DNA of 23,688 bases from an uncultured Christensenella sp. (GCA_910577845.1 CAJTNA010000020.1:1-23688); one strand, 5' to 3'. Positions 9,470 through 17,679 are shown, counted from the stretch's first letter. The notes: a model not told the origin generated them from the letters alone. Made by a program: numbers and translations.

Positions 9470-9732
9470 ATGGTTAAGCAATTTTTAAGCTAGATTATGG
9501 AGATAAAAATTTTTTCAGATTATATTTGCCATATAAAAATTTAAAAAATATACCAGTAATTATTTATTGTCACGGGTGGTCTACACCTATTATTGGCGGT
9601 GGAAGAATTGTTGGTGGTGCACCAAAAGCAGTTAGAGATTTGGCTATTAAAAATAATATGGCATTTAAGTCTTTTAACCATTTATTAAATAAGGGCAAAG
9701 GATTTTGTTCATATTTAGGAAATGCAGTGTGA
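9470..9732 (+). pseudogene. Alpha/beta hydrolase N-terminal remnant, frameshifted
   Basis: ATG at 9470, preceded by GGTGT, reads MVKQF and then stops at TAG 9491. One extra T in the T run 9482-9486 would continue into KLDYGDKNFFRLYLP and IPVIIYCHGWS, the start of an alpha/beta hydrolase with its HG oxyanion motif, then AIKNNMAF and a TGA at 9730. The open frame is only about 85 residues, whereas such enzymes need about 250; the nucleophile and catalytic His region are absent. It is therefore both frameshifted and truncated. Following bases up to 9865 contain no recognisable continuation. The assignment rests on the CHGW region and is moderate. Confidence 0.55.
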
Positions 9733-9865
9733 TATAATTCTTTTATACATTTGTAATCTTTTGTTTTCTTTGCGATTTGCTTTGTTGTTAAACACAAATT
9801 AATACCTCAAATAAATTGTAAATTAATAATAAACAAAAGTCAATGGTTGAATTTTAATATCTATA

Positions 9866-9894
9866 TTGATAAATTTAGTTTTTTATGTTATAAT
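9866..9894 (+). promoter_or_regulatory. Extended -10 sigma-A promoter for the EEP lipoprotein gene
   Basis: TTGATA at 9866-9871, a 17-base spacer, and TATAAT at 9889-9894 with TGT directly upstream of the -10. The transcript would start near 9901, which excludes the upstream ATG at 9847 and supports the start at 9913. Confidence 0.75.
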
Positions 9895-9912
9895 TTTAAA
9901 AAGTGGTGGGAT

Positions 9913-10779
9913 ATGAAAAAAGTATTTGTATGTATTGTTTGTGTTTGCTTGGTTTGTTTGTTAGTATCTTGTGGTAGAAAAATTACTCCTAATGAGCCAT
10001 TTGATTTAGCGGATGGAGTGATTGTTGAGGAGTATAAAGAGATGGAATTTACAGTTTGCTCATACAATATAAAAGGTGGTGAGGCAACAATATCATCAAT
10101 TAACAAGATAAAAGATAATATGCAAAGCGTTGGGGCAGATATTGCTGGATTACAAGAGGTTGACCATTTATCAAATAGAACAAACAAACAAGATTTTTTA
10201 AGTATATTTAAAGAGCAATCAAGTCTTGCTAATGTTGCTTATTTTCCAATTGACTTGCAAGGTTTTGGTGATACTTATGGACTTGCTCAAATTTCCAGAA
10301 CTAAACTTTCAAAAAGTCATAGTTTTAAGTTGCCATATCCTTATGAGTATGAAAAAGTTGAGGTTGAAAAAAGAATTGTTATACGTTCATTAGTGATTAT
10401 AAATGGAGTACAAATTGCCTTTTATAATACACATTTGTCATATGAAAATGTTAAAATGCCAAACGGAAAATCGGTTAGAGAAGCACAATTTGAATATTTG
10501 CTAGAGCTTTTAAATAATGACCCTTGTCCATATAAAGTAGTGACTGGTGATTTTAATGTTGAGAACTTTGATGAGTATGAATTGTTTGAAAATAATGGTT
10601 ACAATATAGTAAATAATGAAAATAGTAAATTTGATACATATCGTGGTGATGATAGTTCCTTTAATGCGATTGATAATATTATTTATTCAAATAGGCTAGA
10701 GTTAAAAATGTGTGATATGCTAGAGGATAATTGTTCTGACCACAATATGTTATATGCAAAATTTAAAACTATCAAATAA
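9913..10779 (+). CDS. Endonuclease/exonuclease/phosphatase family lipoprotein
   Basis: 288 aa from ATG 9913, which follows GGTGGG and the promoter at 9866-9894. Residues 1-20 are a lipoprotein signal with LVSC lipobox, so the mature protein should be tethered outside the membrane. The EEP (DNase I-like) fold is shown by SYNIKGG, GLQEVD (E82), NTHLSYE (H174), TGDFNVEN (D213, N215), AIDNIIYS and CSDHN (D276, H277): the full set of metal-binding and catalytic residues. Family members cut phosphodiesters in nucleic acids or phospholipids, or dephosphorylate inositol phosphates and similar esters; the sequence does not say which. An extracytoplasmic phosphodiesterase for nucleotide or lipid scavenging is plausible. 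It is monocistronic or read into the YjbR-like gene 61 bases later. Confidence 0.88.
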   Translation: MKKVFVCIVCVCLVCLLVSCGRKITPNEPFDLADGVIVEEYKEMEFTVCSYNIKGGEATISSINKIKDNMQSVGADIAGLQEVDHLSNRTNKQDFLSIFKEQSSLANVAYFPIDLQGFGDTYGLAQISRTKLSKSHSFKLPYPYEYEKVEVEKRIVIRSLVIINGVQIAFYNTHLSYENVKMPNGKSVREAQFEYLLELLNNDPCPYKVVTGDFNVENFDEYELFENNGYNIVNNENSKFDTYRGDDSSFNAIDNIIYSNRLELKMCDMLEDNCSDHNMLYAKFKTIK

Positions 10780-10840
10780 GTTATTAACAATAGAATAATT
10801 GATATTTTAAAAGTTGTTGAAAAATTATTAAAGGTGATAT

Positions 10841-11203
10841 ATGAATAAAAAGCAAGCTGTGGAATATGGGCTTACTAAAAATGGGGCATATTTAGATTTT
10901 CCGTTTGTTGGAAATGACTATGCTGTTATAAAAATTAAGAATGATAAAACGGGTAAAAATAGAATTTTTGCGGAAATTTTTTCTTTAGGTGAATTGGATA
11001 TGTTGACTTTTTCTGCTGATAAAGATTTGACTATTAATTTGCGTAATCAATATCCAGATAAAATAAAAAAAGGATATCATTGTCCGTCAGTTCAAGCACA
11101 ATATAAGAGCAGTTTAGAACTTACTCAATTTGATGATATTACTATAAAACAATTTATTGATTTATCTTACTCACTTGCAAAAGTTAAGCTGAAAATAAAG
11201 TAA
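10841..11203 (+). CDS. MmcQ/YjbR family protein
   Basis: 120 aa, GGTGAT before the ATG. Small soluble protein with the YjbR pattern: an N-terminal LDFPFVGNDYAVIKI strand region, an LR..YPDKIKKGYHCPS segment in place of the usual YPGYHMNK, and a C-terminal IKQFIDLSYSLAKVKL helix. The family adopts a double-wing DNA-binding-like fold but its biochemical role is not established; some members are annotated as DNA-binding. Nothing in the neighbourhood fixes a role. The dispersed repeat begins at its stop codon. Confidence 0.8.
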   Translation: MNKKQAVEYGLTKNGAYLDFPFVGNDYAVIKIKNDKTGKNRIFAEIFSLGELDMLTFSADKDLTINLRNQYPDKIKKGYHCPSVQAQYKSSLELTQFDDITIKQFIDLSYSLAKVKLKIK

Positions 11204-11225
11204 AATACTCTGAAAATCGGTATTA
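11201..11225 (+). repeat. Dispersed repeat, copy 2 (core GAAAATCGGTATTA)
   Basis: Begins at the stop codon of the YjbR-like gene; the core at 11212-11225 differs from copy 3 (13558) by one base. Confidence 0.5.
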
Positions 11226-11248
11226 AATTAAATTTTTTAATAAAATAT

Positions 11249-11295
11249 AAGATTGCAAAGTTTTGATTAATAGTAACTTTGCTATCTTATTTTTC
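11249..11295. terminator. Strong, probably bidirectional terminator
   Basis: AAGAT at 11249-11253 and GCAAAGTT at 11255-11262 pair with AACTTTGC at 11275-11282 and ATCTT at 11284-11288, with one T-T mismatch and a 12-base loop. Followed by ATTTTTC on the + strand and T-rich sequence on the minus strand. It ends the YjbR-like transcript and overlaps the stop codon of the minus-strand XRE remnant. Confidence 0.8.
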
Positions 11296-11486
11296 TTTTC
11301 CAAATATAAATTCACAACTAATATTGAAGTAATCCGCCAAAAGCAAAATATACCTTGCTTTCGATTCAATTATCCCCCCTTCACAATAATCTATTGCTAC
11401 TTGACTTGCACCAATTTCATTTGCATGCTTTTGTTGTGATAGATTATTTAATATTTTAAATTTTTAATATTTTCACCTATATTCAT
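11287..11486 (-). pseudogene. XRE-family regulator, frameshifted
   Basis: On the minus strand an ATG at 11486 reads MNIGENIKNLKY and then a stop. Adding one T at that point restores a 66-residue Cro/CI-type helix-turn-helix protein: LNNLSQQKHANEIGASQ, VAIDYCEGGIIESKARYILL, LADYFNISCEFIFGKEK and TAA at 11287. The spacing from NL to LSQ then matches the family exactly, as do the HTH helices and the LADYF...EFIFGK ending. The Trp/Glu-Gly position reads YCEGG. It is divergent from the ABC exporter genes (206 bases apart), the usual place for a local repressor. Real decay or a homopolymer sequencing error are both possible. Confidence 0.75.
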
Positions 11487-11519
11487 ATTTCAATTTTTAC
11501 ATAATTTTATTGTAATTGC

Positions 11520-11547
11520 TTGACCTAGAAGTTTTCTCTTGTATAAT
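11520..11547 (+). promoter_or_regulatory. Promoter 1 for the ABC exporter
   Basis: TTGACC at 11520-11525 and TATAAT at 11542-11547, spacer 16. The leader would be about 140 bases and contain a repeat copy. It lies just upstream of the broken XRE gene's start on the other strand, where a repressor could act. Confidence 0.65.
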
Positions 11548-11560
11548 TAAGTTGTGTACA

Positions 11561-11575
11561 TATCGATTTTCTTTT
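11561..11575 (-). repeat. Dispersed repeat, degenerate copy (core GAAAATCGATA)
   Basis: Minus-strand partial copy matching the first 11 core bases of copy 1; the 3' part of the core is different. It lies in the leader of the ABC exporter transcript. Confidence 0.35.
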
Positions 11576-11585
11576 ATAAATATTA

Positions 11586-11614
11586 TTGCATTTATAAAAT
11601 TAATGTGATAAAAT
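11586..11614 (+). promoter_or_regulatory. Promoter 2 for the ABC exporter
   Basis: TTGCAT at 11586-11591 and TAAAAT at 11609-11614, spacer 17, with TGA directly before the -10 (extended -10 type). Weaker than promoter 1. Confidence 0.45.
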
Positions 11615-11692
11615 TTAATATATAAATCAAATTAATTATTAGATTGCTACTCCAAAAATAAAAGTAATTAACTTGATAAAGCGAGGTAAAAA

Positions 11693-12601
11693 ATGATTGT
11701 ACAAATTGAAAATTTACACAAATCATTTAAAGATGTAATAGCAGTTAATGACATATCTTTTAATGTTAAAGAGGGTGAATTGTTTGCTTTTTTAGGTGTA
11801 AATGGTGCGGGTAAGTCAACTACAATAAATATTATAAGCGGTATTTTAAGTAAGGATAGCGGAAAGGTAATTGTTTGTGGCGAGGACATTGACAAAAATT
11901 TATCAAAGATGAAAAATAGCATTGGTATTGTTTTTCAAAATTCTGTACTAGACAAAAAATTAAATGCTTATGACAATTTGAAATTTCGAGCTTCGTTATA
12001 TGGTATATTTGGTAAAGAGTTTAAGGATAGATTGCAAGAATTAACTGAACTTTTAGATTTAAAGGATATTTTGAAACGACCATTAAACAAATTATCTGGT
12101 GGACAAAAAAGACGAATTGATATTGCTAGAGCGTTAATACATAATCCTAAATTGTTGATATTAGATGAGCCAACCACAGGACTTGACCCTAAAACTAGAA
12201 TAACTGTATGGAAAGTTATAGATACATTACGTAAGGAACAAGGCTTAACTGTGTTTTTAACAACTCATTATATGGAAGAGGCATCCGATTCCGATTATGT
12301 AGTTATTATTGACTCGGGCAAAATTGTTGCTGAGGGAATACCTCACGAATTAAAAAATAAGTTTGCAAAAGATTATATCAAGTTTTACAATAAAATGGCT
12401 GAAGCAGAGGAATATTTTCTGAGCATTGGCAAATCTATTAAAAAGGAAAGAGATTTTGTGCAAGTTGAGATTGAATCAACTGAGGAAGTACACAAATATT
12501 TTGCAGAAAACCCTTTAATATTTGATGATTTTGAGGTGCTAAAGGGAAATATGGATGATGTTTTCCTTAACGTTACAGGTAAAAACCTAAAAGAGGTGTA
12601 A
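11693..12601 (+). CDS. ABC exporter ATP-binding protein, DrrA type
   Basis: 302 aa, GAGGT before the ATG. The nucleotide-binding domain covers about 1-220: Walker A GVNGAGKST with K41, Q-loop VFQNS, signature LSGGQKRRIDIARAL at 134, Walker B LLILDEPTTGLDP (D158, E159) and H192 in TTHYMEEA. The remaining 80 residues form the C-terminal extension seen in DrrA/CcmA-type exporters. It would power the membrane partner encoded immediately downstream (ATG one base after its stop) in export of a drug, lipid or peptide; the substrate cannot be read. A broken XRE regulator lies divergently upstream. Confidence 0.93.
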   Translation: MIVQIENLHKSFKDVIAVNDISFNVKEGELFAFLGVNGAGKSTTINIISGILSKDSGKVIVCGEDIDKNLSKMKNSIGIVFQNSVLDKKLNAYDNLKFRASLYGIFGKEFKDRLQELTELLDLKDILKRPLNKLSGGQKRRIDIARALIHNPKLLILDEPTTGLDPKTRITVWKVIDTLRKEQGLTVFLTTHYMEEASDSDYVVIIDSGKIVAEGIPHELKNKFAKDYIKFYNKMAEAEEYFLSIGKSIKKERDFVQVEIESTEEVHKYFAENPLIFDDFEVLKGNMDDVFLNVTGKNLKEV

Positions 12602-12602
12602 T

Positions 12603-13562
12603 ATGTTGTTAGAAAGTAAAAAATTGATGTCATTAGTTGGACGTAATACTAAATCTTATTTTAAAGATAAAATGTTATTTTTTACCTCAATGCTTACACC
12701 TTTAATATTGCTTGTATTGTTTTTTACATTTTTAAAAAATATTTATTTGGATAGTTTTAGAGGTGCTTTCCCAAATGGCTTTTCTGTAGACGACAGAATA
12801 TTGAATGGTATAGCAGGTGCGTGGTTGTTATCCTCTGTGTTAAGTGTAAGTTCTGTAACTGTTGCATTTTGTGCAAATATGGTTATGGTAGATGATAAAA
12901 TACACGGTGCAATAAATGATTTTAAAGTTACGCCTACAAAGCCGACTACAATTTACTTAAGCTATTTTGTATCCAACTTTTTTGTTGTTTTACTAGTGAT
13001 GCTAAGCGTGTTACTATTAGGCTCAATATATCTTGCTATAGTGGGTTGGTATATTTCAGTCAGTGACTTCTTTATGATTTTGTTGGATATTGTAATTAAC
13101 ATAATATTTGGTAGTTTACTTGCAAGCATAGTGTTATCTTTTGTATCAACTCAAGGAATGCAGTCAGCAATAGCAACATTGATATCTGCATTATATGGTT
13201 TTATAAGCGGTTCATATATGCCTATATCATCTTTCTCAAAAGGTTTAGCGAACTTTTTAGGCTTACTTCCAGGAACTTATGGCACCTCAATTTTGCGTAA
13301 TCATTGTATGAATGGATATCTACAAGCTATGATAGATGCGGGGATTCCAAGTGAATCTATTAAAGGTATTCGTGACGGCTTTGATGCAAATATATATGTG
13401 TTTGATAAAAGTGTTTCACTTAGTGCAATGTATGGAATATTGCTTGGAACTTGTTTGGCATTGCTAATAATTTATGTTATTGTTGTAATATTGCAAAGTA
13501 AAAATATAAACATTAATTTATTTAAGAAAATTAAAAAACCAATTTTGAAAAAGCAAATTTAA
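12603..13562 (+). CDS. ABC-2 type exporter permease
   Basis: 319 aa; its ribosome-binding site GAGGTG lies inside the end of the ATPase gene, so the two are translationally coupled. About six membrane segments: one near 28-46, a cluster at 75-100, 118-145, 155-180, 185-205 and a last at 275-300, with a large loop after the first segment, the ABC-2 (DrrB) layout. PLILLVLFF and GLLPGTYGTSILRN are typical of this family. One permease copy implies a homodimeric channel. The dispersed repeat begins at its stop codon. Confidence 0.9.
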   Translation: MLLESKKLMSLVGRNTKSYFKDKMLFFTSMLTPLILLVLFFTFLKNIYLDSFRGAFPNGFSVDDRILNGIAGAWLLSSVLSVSSVTVAFCANMVMVDDKIHGAINDFKVTPTKPTTIYLSYFVSNFFVVLLVMLSVLLLGSIYLAIVGWYISVSDFFMILLDIVINIIFGSLLASIVLSFVSTQGMQSAIATLISALYGFISGSYMPISSFSKGLANFLGLLPGTYGTSILRNHCMNGYLQAMIDAGIPSESIKGIRDGFDANIYVFDKSVSLSAMYGILLGTCLALLIIYVIVVILQSKNININLFKKIKKPILKKQI

Positions 13563-13582
13563 TCCTATGAAAATCGGTACTA
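13558..13582 (+). repeat. Dispersed repeat, copy 3 (core GAAAATCGGTACTA)
   Basis: Overlaps the permease stop codon. The core at 13569-13582 differs from copy 1 by one base. Confidence 0.55.
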
Positions 13583-13612
13583 AAAAAATATTGATTTATT
13601 TAAGGTGTAGTT

Positions 13613-15706
13613 GTGTTAAAAAGAAAAAGCGTTTTATTTATTATGTGTTTAGCTTTAATACTTTTAACAAATTGTATTATCATACAAAATAATACAAGAC
13701 TTTTTCAATATAAAAATGAAAATCTATTTACTAATTTTAATAATAAGGAGTGTTCATCGTATCAAAATAGTTTGGCTGAATTGCAATCAATGGATATAGA
13801 GGATATTGCAAGTATGCAAACTTACAATAGTAAAGATTACAATATTGTAACAAATGTAAAAGACCAAGGCAGTAGTAATTTATGTTGGGCATATGCTTCT
13901 GCAAGTGCTGCAGAAACTAGTATTTTACGTAGTGGAATTGATAGTAATGTGAACGCAGAAAATTTGTCATTATCACCAAGAAATATTGGTTATGCAAGGT
14001 TTAATAGAGGTGCTGACCCTTTAAATAATAATAGTGCAATTGTAGGTAGCGAAAATTGGCTTACAAGTGCTGGCACTCCAAATTATGCAGCCGAAATGTT
14101 TGCAATGTGGTGCGGACCTACGGATAATAGCACTAATGCTACCGCAGACCAATTTATAAATGGTAAGTATCGCTTAATAAATGCTGAACATATTGATACT
14201 GATAACATAAAAGAAATTAAGCGTGCTATTGCAAAATATGGTGCTATTACATTTGGATATAATAATTTGCGTGAAGTAGAATATTATAATCCAAAGAATG
14301 AAACATCAAGTAATTCATATCCTCACGCAGTTACTTTGATTGGCTGGGACGATAATATACCTGCAAATAAGTTTGTACCAAATGGTGCATCACAAAATGG
14401 TGGTTGGATAGTTAAAAATAGTTATAATTCATTACCTTATTTTTATTTGTCTTATGATAATAAGAATAGTGCAAAATACGGGTTTGAGTTTGTTACAAAG
14501 GATACCTATGATAATAATTATTTTTATGATGGTAGACTTGGCACGGCATTAAGCAGTAGTATTAGTTCAAGACATACAAAATTTGCAAATATTTTTGAGG
14601 CTAAAAAAGGTGAAAGTGGCACTGCAGAATATTTGAAATCAGTCAATATTGGTATAGCAAGTAAAAAAGCAAAAATACGAGTTGAAATTTATACTAATTT
14701 AACAAATGATACTGAACCAGAAAGTGGTACATTGAGTGGGGTAGGAAGAGGATATTTTGATTATGGCGGTAATCGCACTATTAAACTAGATAATCCAGTT
14801 AGGTTGGATAAAGGCAGTAAATTTAGTGTTGTGGTTTGTAATGAGGATACGACACAATTAACACTTTCATTTGTTGCTGGTGGTAAGACTTCGTATAAAT
14901 ACAAAGACTATTGGGTGGGGACAAGTAATAACACTGCACGTATCAAAGCATTTACAACTTCAGAAGTCTTAGATTCTGCAGTTGATACTGACATTACTAA
15001 TGCAGAAATTAAGATAATTGGTGAAAAATTTATATATTCGGGATTGGAAATAAAACCTAAAGTGTCAGTGACTTTAAATGGTAATCGTTTAACTGAACAA
15101 GATTATAGTATTGCTTATACTAATAATATCAATGCTGGAATGGCTAATATAAAAATTAGTGGTACTGGTGAGTATTTTGGTGAAAAAAGCTTACAATTTA
15201 AAATTGAAAAAGCAGATATACCACCATTGCAACCGAATAAAGAGATTAATGTTGAGAGCAATATTATAAAATTGACCGAAGTAGAATTGCCGAAAGGTTG
15301 GCATTGGATTAATGGTGATTATAATTTAGATTATGGCTCTAATAATGTTATAGCGGAATACTTTGACAAAATTAATTATAATATTTATACAATAAATGTA
15401 GTCGTTAATAGGAAAGAGGTTATTATGCCACCAACAGAGCCAGTTGAGCCAGAGCCACCTATTGTAGAACCAGAACCAATAGAGCCACCAATAGTGGAAC
15501 CCCAACCAGACCCACCTTTAGATTCTGAGGAACCATCATTACCAAGTGAGCCGATTATTCCAGAACAAACAACGCCTGATAGTAATAGTTCATTTGAAAA
15601 TAATTCAAGAAACAATAATAAATTATTGTGGCTATTAACTATACCAGCTAGCATAAGTGTTATTTTGATTTTGTTGGTAATATGTAAAGTTAAAAGATTA
15701 ATTTAG
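13613..15706 (+). CDS. Membrane-anchored papain-like (C1) cysteine protease with Pro-rich stalk
   Basis: 697 aa from GTG 13613; AAGGTG at 13602-13607 fits this start. An N-terminal signal (residues 5-25) directs export. The C1 protease domain spans about 70-290 with Q85 and catalytic C91 in DQGSSNLCWAY, H238 in YPHAVTLIGWDDN and N269 in GGWIVKNSYN: a complete catalytic set. Residues about 297-446 resemble the lectin-like domain that often follows C1 domains in Clostridia (NYFYDG, ANIFEA, VEIYTN). Then comes an Ig/MBG-like domain (about 460-538), a Pro-Glu-rich stalk (about 604-656) and a C-terminal membrane helix (671-693) with basic tail KVKRLI. No LPXTG signal. A surface protease held out through the wall is inferred. 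Confidence 0.92.
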   Translation: MLKRKSVLFIMCLALILLTNCIIIQNNTRLFQYKNENLFTNFNNKECSSYQNSLAELQSMDIEDIASMQTYNSKDYNIVTNVKDQGSSNLCWAYASASAAETSILRSGIDSNVNAENLSLSPRNIGYARFNRGADPLNNNSAIVGSENWLTSAGTPNYAAEMFAMWCGPTDNSTNATADQFINGKYRLINAEHIDTDNIKEIKRAIAKYGAITFGYNNLREVEYYNPKNETSSNSYPHAVTLIGWDDNIPANKFVPNGASQNGGWIVKNSYNSLPYFYLSYDNKNSAKYGFEFVTKDTYDNNYFYDGRLGTALSSSISSRHTKFANIFEAKKGESGTAEYLKSVNIGIASKKAKIRVEIYTNLTNDTEPESGTLSGVGRGYFDYGGNRTIKLDNPVRLDKGSKFSVVVCNEDTTQLTLSFVAGGKTSYKYKDYWVGTSNNTARIKAFTTSEVLDSAVDTDITNAEIKIIGEKFIYSGLEIKPKVSVTLNGNRLTEQDYSIAYTNNINAGMANIKISGTGEYFGEKSLQFKIEKADIPPLQPNKEINVESNIIKLTEVELPKGWHWINGDYNLDYGSNNVIAEYFDKINYNIYTINVVVNRKEVIMPPTEPVEPEPPIVEPEPIEPPIVEPQPDPPLDSEEPSLPSEPIIPEQTTPDSNSSFENNSRNNNKLLWLLTIPASISVILILLVICKVKRLI

Positions 15707-15728
15707 TATCGATTTTTGGAAGGTTTTA
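15704..15728 (-). repeat. Dispersed repeat, copy 4, minus strand
   Basis: Reverse complement matches copy 1 (9359-9383) at 23 of 25 positions, including the TAAAACCTT 5' part and the AAAATCGATACTA core. It overlaps the protease stop codon. Confidence 0.6.
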
Positions 15729-15766
15729 TCTTTTAATATAAAAAATTTTATTAAGTGGTGGTATAA

Positions 15767-17653
15767 ATGACAAAGCGAAATATAACAATATTAAAAATTG
15801 GTATAATAACAATTTTTCTATGCTTAGTTATTTTAGGAATTTTCTTATTCATTCATTTTAATAGAAAAAATAATTTTGATATAAATATATATATTGATGG
15901 TGAATTATTTTATGTAACACCATATGACAAAAATTTTGTTTTACCAACTCCGCCAGATTTAGCTGGTGCAAATTTTGTTGGTTGGTATCTTGATGAAAAT
16001 TTTACTAAGAAAATTGATGATGCTAAAGATATAAAAACTCTATACAACTCAAAAGATAAAGCCATTTATGCTAAATATGATTATTATAAAATTGTAATAA
16101 ATTTCATTGTTGATGGTGTTGTGAAAGAAAGTTTGGTAATTGATAAAGTTGATGATTTTTATTTGTTAGATACTCCTATAAAAGAAAATGCAAAATTTTT
16201 AGGTTGGTTTTTAGGTGACATTAGAATTGATAATTATAATTTTAAAAACAATTTGAATATATTTGCAAAGTATAACTTACAAGCGTTTTTTTGTTTTCAC
16301 GAGTACTTTCAACAATTTAATACTGCTACTTGTGAACAAGATGGTGAAAGTTTCAAACGTTGCCTTAGATGTGAAGAGGAAATTGATAATAAGCCAGTTA
16401 AAGCATTTGGTCATACTTCTAAAAGTCAGGTCGATTTTAATGATTTTGAACATTTTAATTATTGCGAACGTTATCAACAATGTGGTAAAAAGTTTAATAT
16501 TCAACCACATATATTTAATGATTATGTAAATTATGATTATTGTAGTGGTTGTAATCATATAACTATTGAAGCTCCTATAGAAGGCAGTGCAATTTCAAAA
16601 GAGCAAATGGTAGCACGTGAAAAAATAACGGATTTTAGCAATATTCCCAACAAGCCTAATGTCAAAGGTACATTAGATATGATAACGATTAATATTGGAC
16701 AAGGTGATTGTATTTTTATTAAATTTCCAGACGGAAAAAGTATGGTTATGGATAGTGGTTCTGCATTTGGAACAAGTAATAATTATTACAGATTAGAAGA
16801 GATTTTAACGCAATATAAAATATTGACATTAGATTATTTGTTTATAACTCATAGTGATTATGACCACATTAGATATGTTGAAAAATTGTTAAAAAATTTT
16901 AATGTGAAAAATGTATATATTCCACGTGTAAGTGATGACCATAAAGGAAGCACTTATCAGGATACTATAACTGCTATTTCAAAAGCAACTTATGTGGAAA
17001 ATAATACTATTCAAAAAACAAAGGTTAGGTATAATATTCACGATTTCCAAATTGCGGGGAAAAGCTGGCGTATGAAGTGCTATAGTTATCTTAAAAATGA
17101 CTATCCAACTATAAACAAAGACAAAACTTTTTCCCCAACAATTCCAAATGTTAAAGACACTGGAGATATAATTAATTCTGTATCACCAATATGTTTACTT
17201 GAGTACGCTGGTAGAACAATTGTTTTAACAGGTGATTCTAATCAGTATAATGAGACATACTTGGTAAATAGAGGAGTGTTTTTTGGCGTTGATGCAGATG
17301 TGCTAAAAGTCGCTCACCACGGCTCAAAAACTTCTACAACGGACAATTTTTTAGCAAGTGTAAAATGCGAATATGCATTGATAAGTCACGGGGGAATGTA
17401 TGGTCACCCAACTGAGGAAGTTTTGCAAAGGCTAGGTAATTTTGGTTACAAAGCTATTTATGAAACAAAGGGTGATGGAAATATTAAAGTGAGTGTATCA
17501 TATAATGGCACGCTAAATATTGATGCACAAAATTCTGATAATAAAGACATTAGTGATAAACTTTATATGTTTAAGTTATTTACTATAGAGGAGTATTATT
17601 TAAATTATTGCAATAAAGAAGATATAAGTATTGTGATTGATTTAATAGCTTAA
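15767..17653 (+). CDS. Membrane-anchored ComEC-type metallo-beta-lactamase-fold protein with InlB-like repeats
   Basis: 628 aa; GGTGG upstream of the ATG. One N-terminal membrane helix (about 8-30) would leave the rest outside the cell. Two InlB-like (Listeria-Bacteroides type) beta-repeats follow (ANFVGWYLDENF near 70; AKFLGWFLGD near 145). Residues about 176-268 are Cys/His-rich (ATCEQDG, RCLRCEEE, FGHT, YCSGCNH), a repeat type of clostridial surface proteins that may bind zinc. From about 300 the chain is a ComEC/Rec2-type MBL domain: NIGQGDCIFI, MDSGS, HSDYDH (H362, D364, D366, H367), LTGDSN (D490), VAHHGS (H517, H518) and SHGG...GHP. Soluble ComEC-like MBL proteins may hydrolyse phosphodiesters or DNA; substrate unknown. 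The following GNAT gene is 26 bases away. Confidence 0.88.
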   Translation: MTKRNITILKIGIITIFLCLVILGIFLFIHFNRKNNFDINIYIDGELFYVTPYDKNFVLPTPPDLAGANFVGWYLDENFTKKIDDAKDIKTLYNSKDKAIYAKYDYYKIVINFIVDGVVKESLVIDKVDDFYLLDTPIKENAKFLGWFLGDIRIDNYNFKNNLNIFAKYNLQAFFCFHEYFQQFNTATCEQDGESFKRCLRCEEEIDNKPVKAFGHTSKSQVDFNDFEHFNYCERYQQCGKKFNIQPHIFNDYVNYDYCSGCNHITIEAPIEGSAISKEQMVAREKITDFSNIPNKPNVKGTLDMITINIGQGDCIFIKFPDGKSMVMDSGSAFGTSNNYYRLEEILTQYKILTLDYLFITHSDYDHIRYVEKLLKNFNVKNVYIPRVSDDHKGSTYQDTITAISKATYVENNTIQKTKVRYNIHDFQIAGKSWRMKCYSYLKNDYPTINKDKTFSPTIPNVKDTGDIINSVSPICLLEYAGRTIVLTGDSNQYNETYLVNRGVFFGVDADVLKVAHHGSKTSTTDNFLASVKCEYALISHGGMYGHPTEEVLQRLGNFGYKAIYETKGDGNIKVSVSYNGTLNIDAQNSDNKDISDKLYMFKLFTIEEYYLNYCNKEDISIVIDLIA

Positions 17654-17679
17654 TTTTAGTTTGATTATAGGTGTACAAT

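Noticed and set aside
9570..9797. Minus-strand ORF of 75 codons
   Set aside because: Antisense to the hydrolase remnant, with no ribosome-binding site; the + strand frame carries the recognisable CHGW motif.
9847..9912. Upstream ATG at 9847 as the start of the EEP gene
   Set aside because: It lies upstream of a clear extended -10 promoter and would put 22 extra residues before an otherwise perfect lipoprotein signal.
15385..15654. Gly/Ser-rich minus-strand ORF
   Set aside because: Shadow of the Pro-Glu stalk coding region of the protease.
16263..16558. Overlapping short ORFs on both strands inside the MBL-fold gene
   Set aside because: Low-complexity Ile/Leu-rich shadows of a well supported gene.
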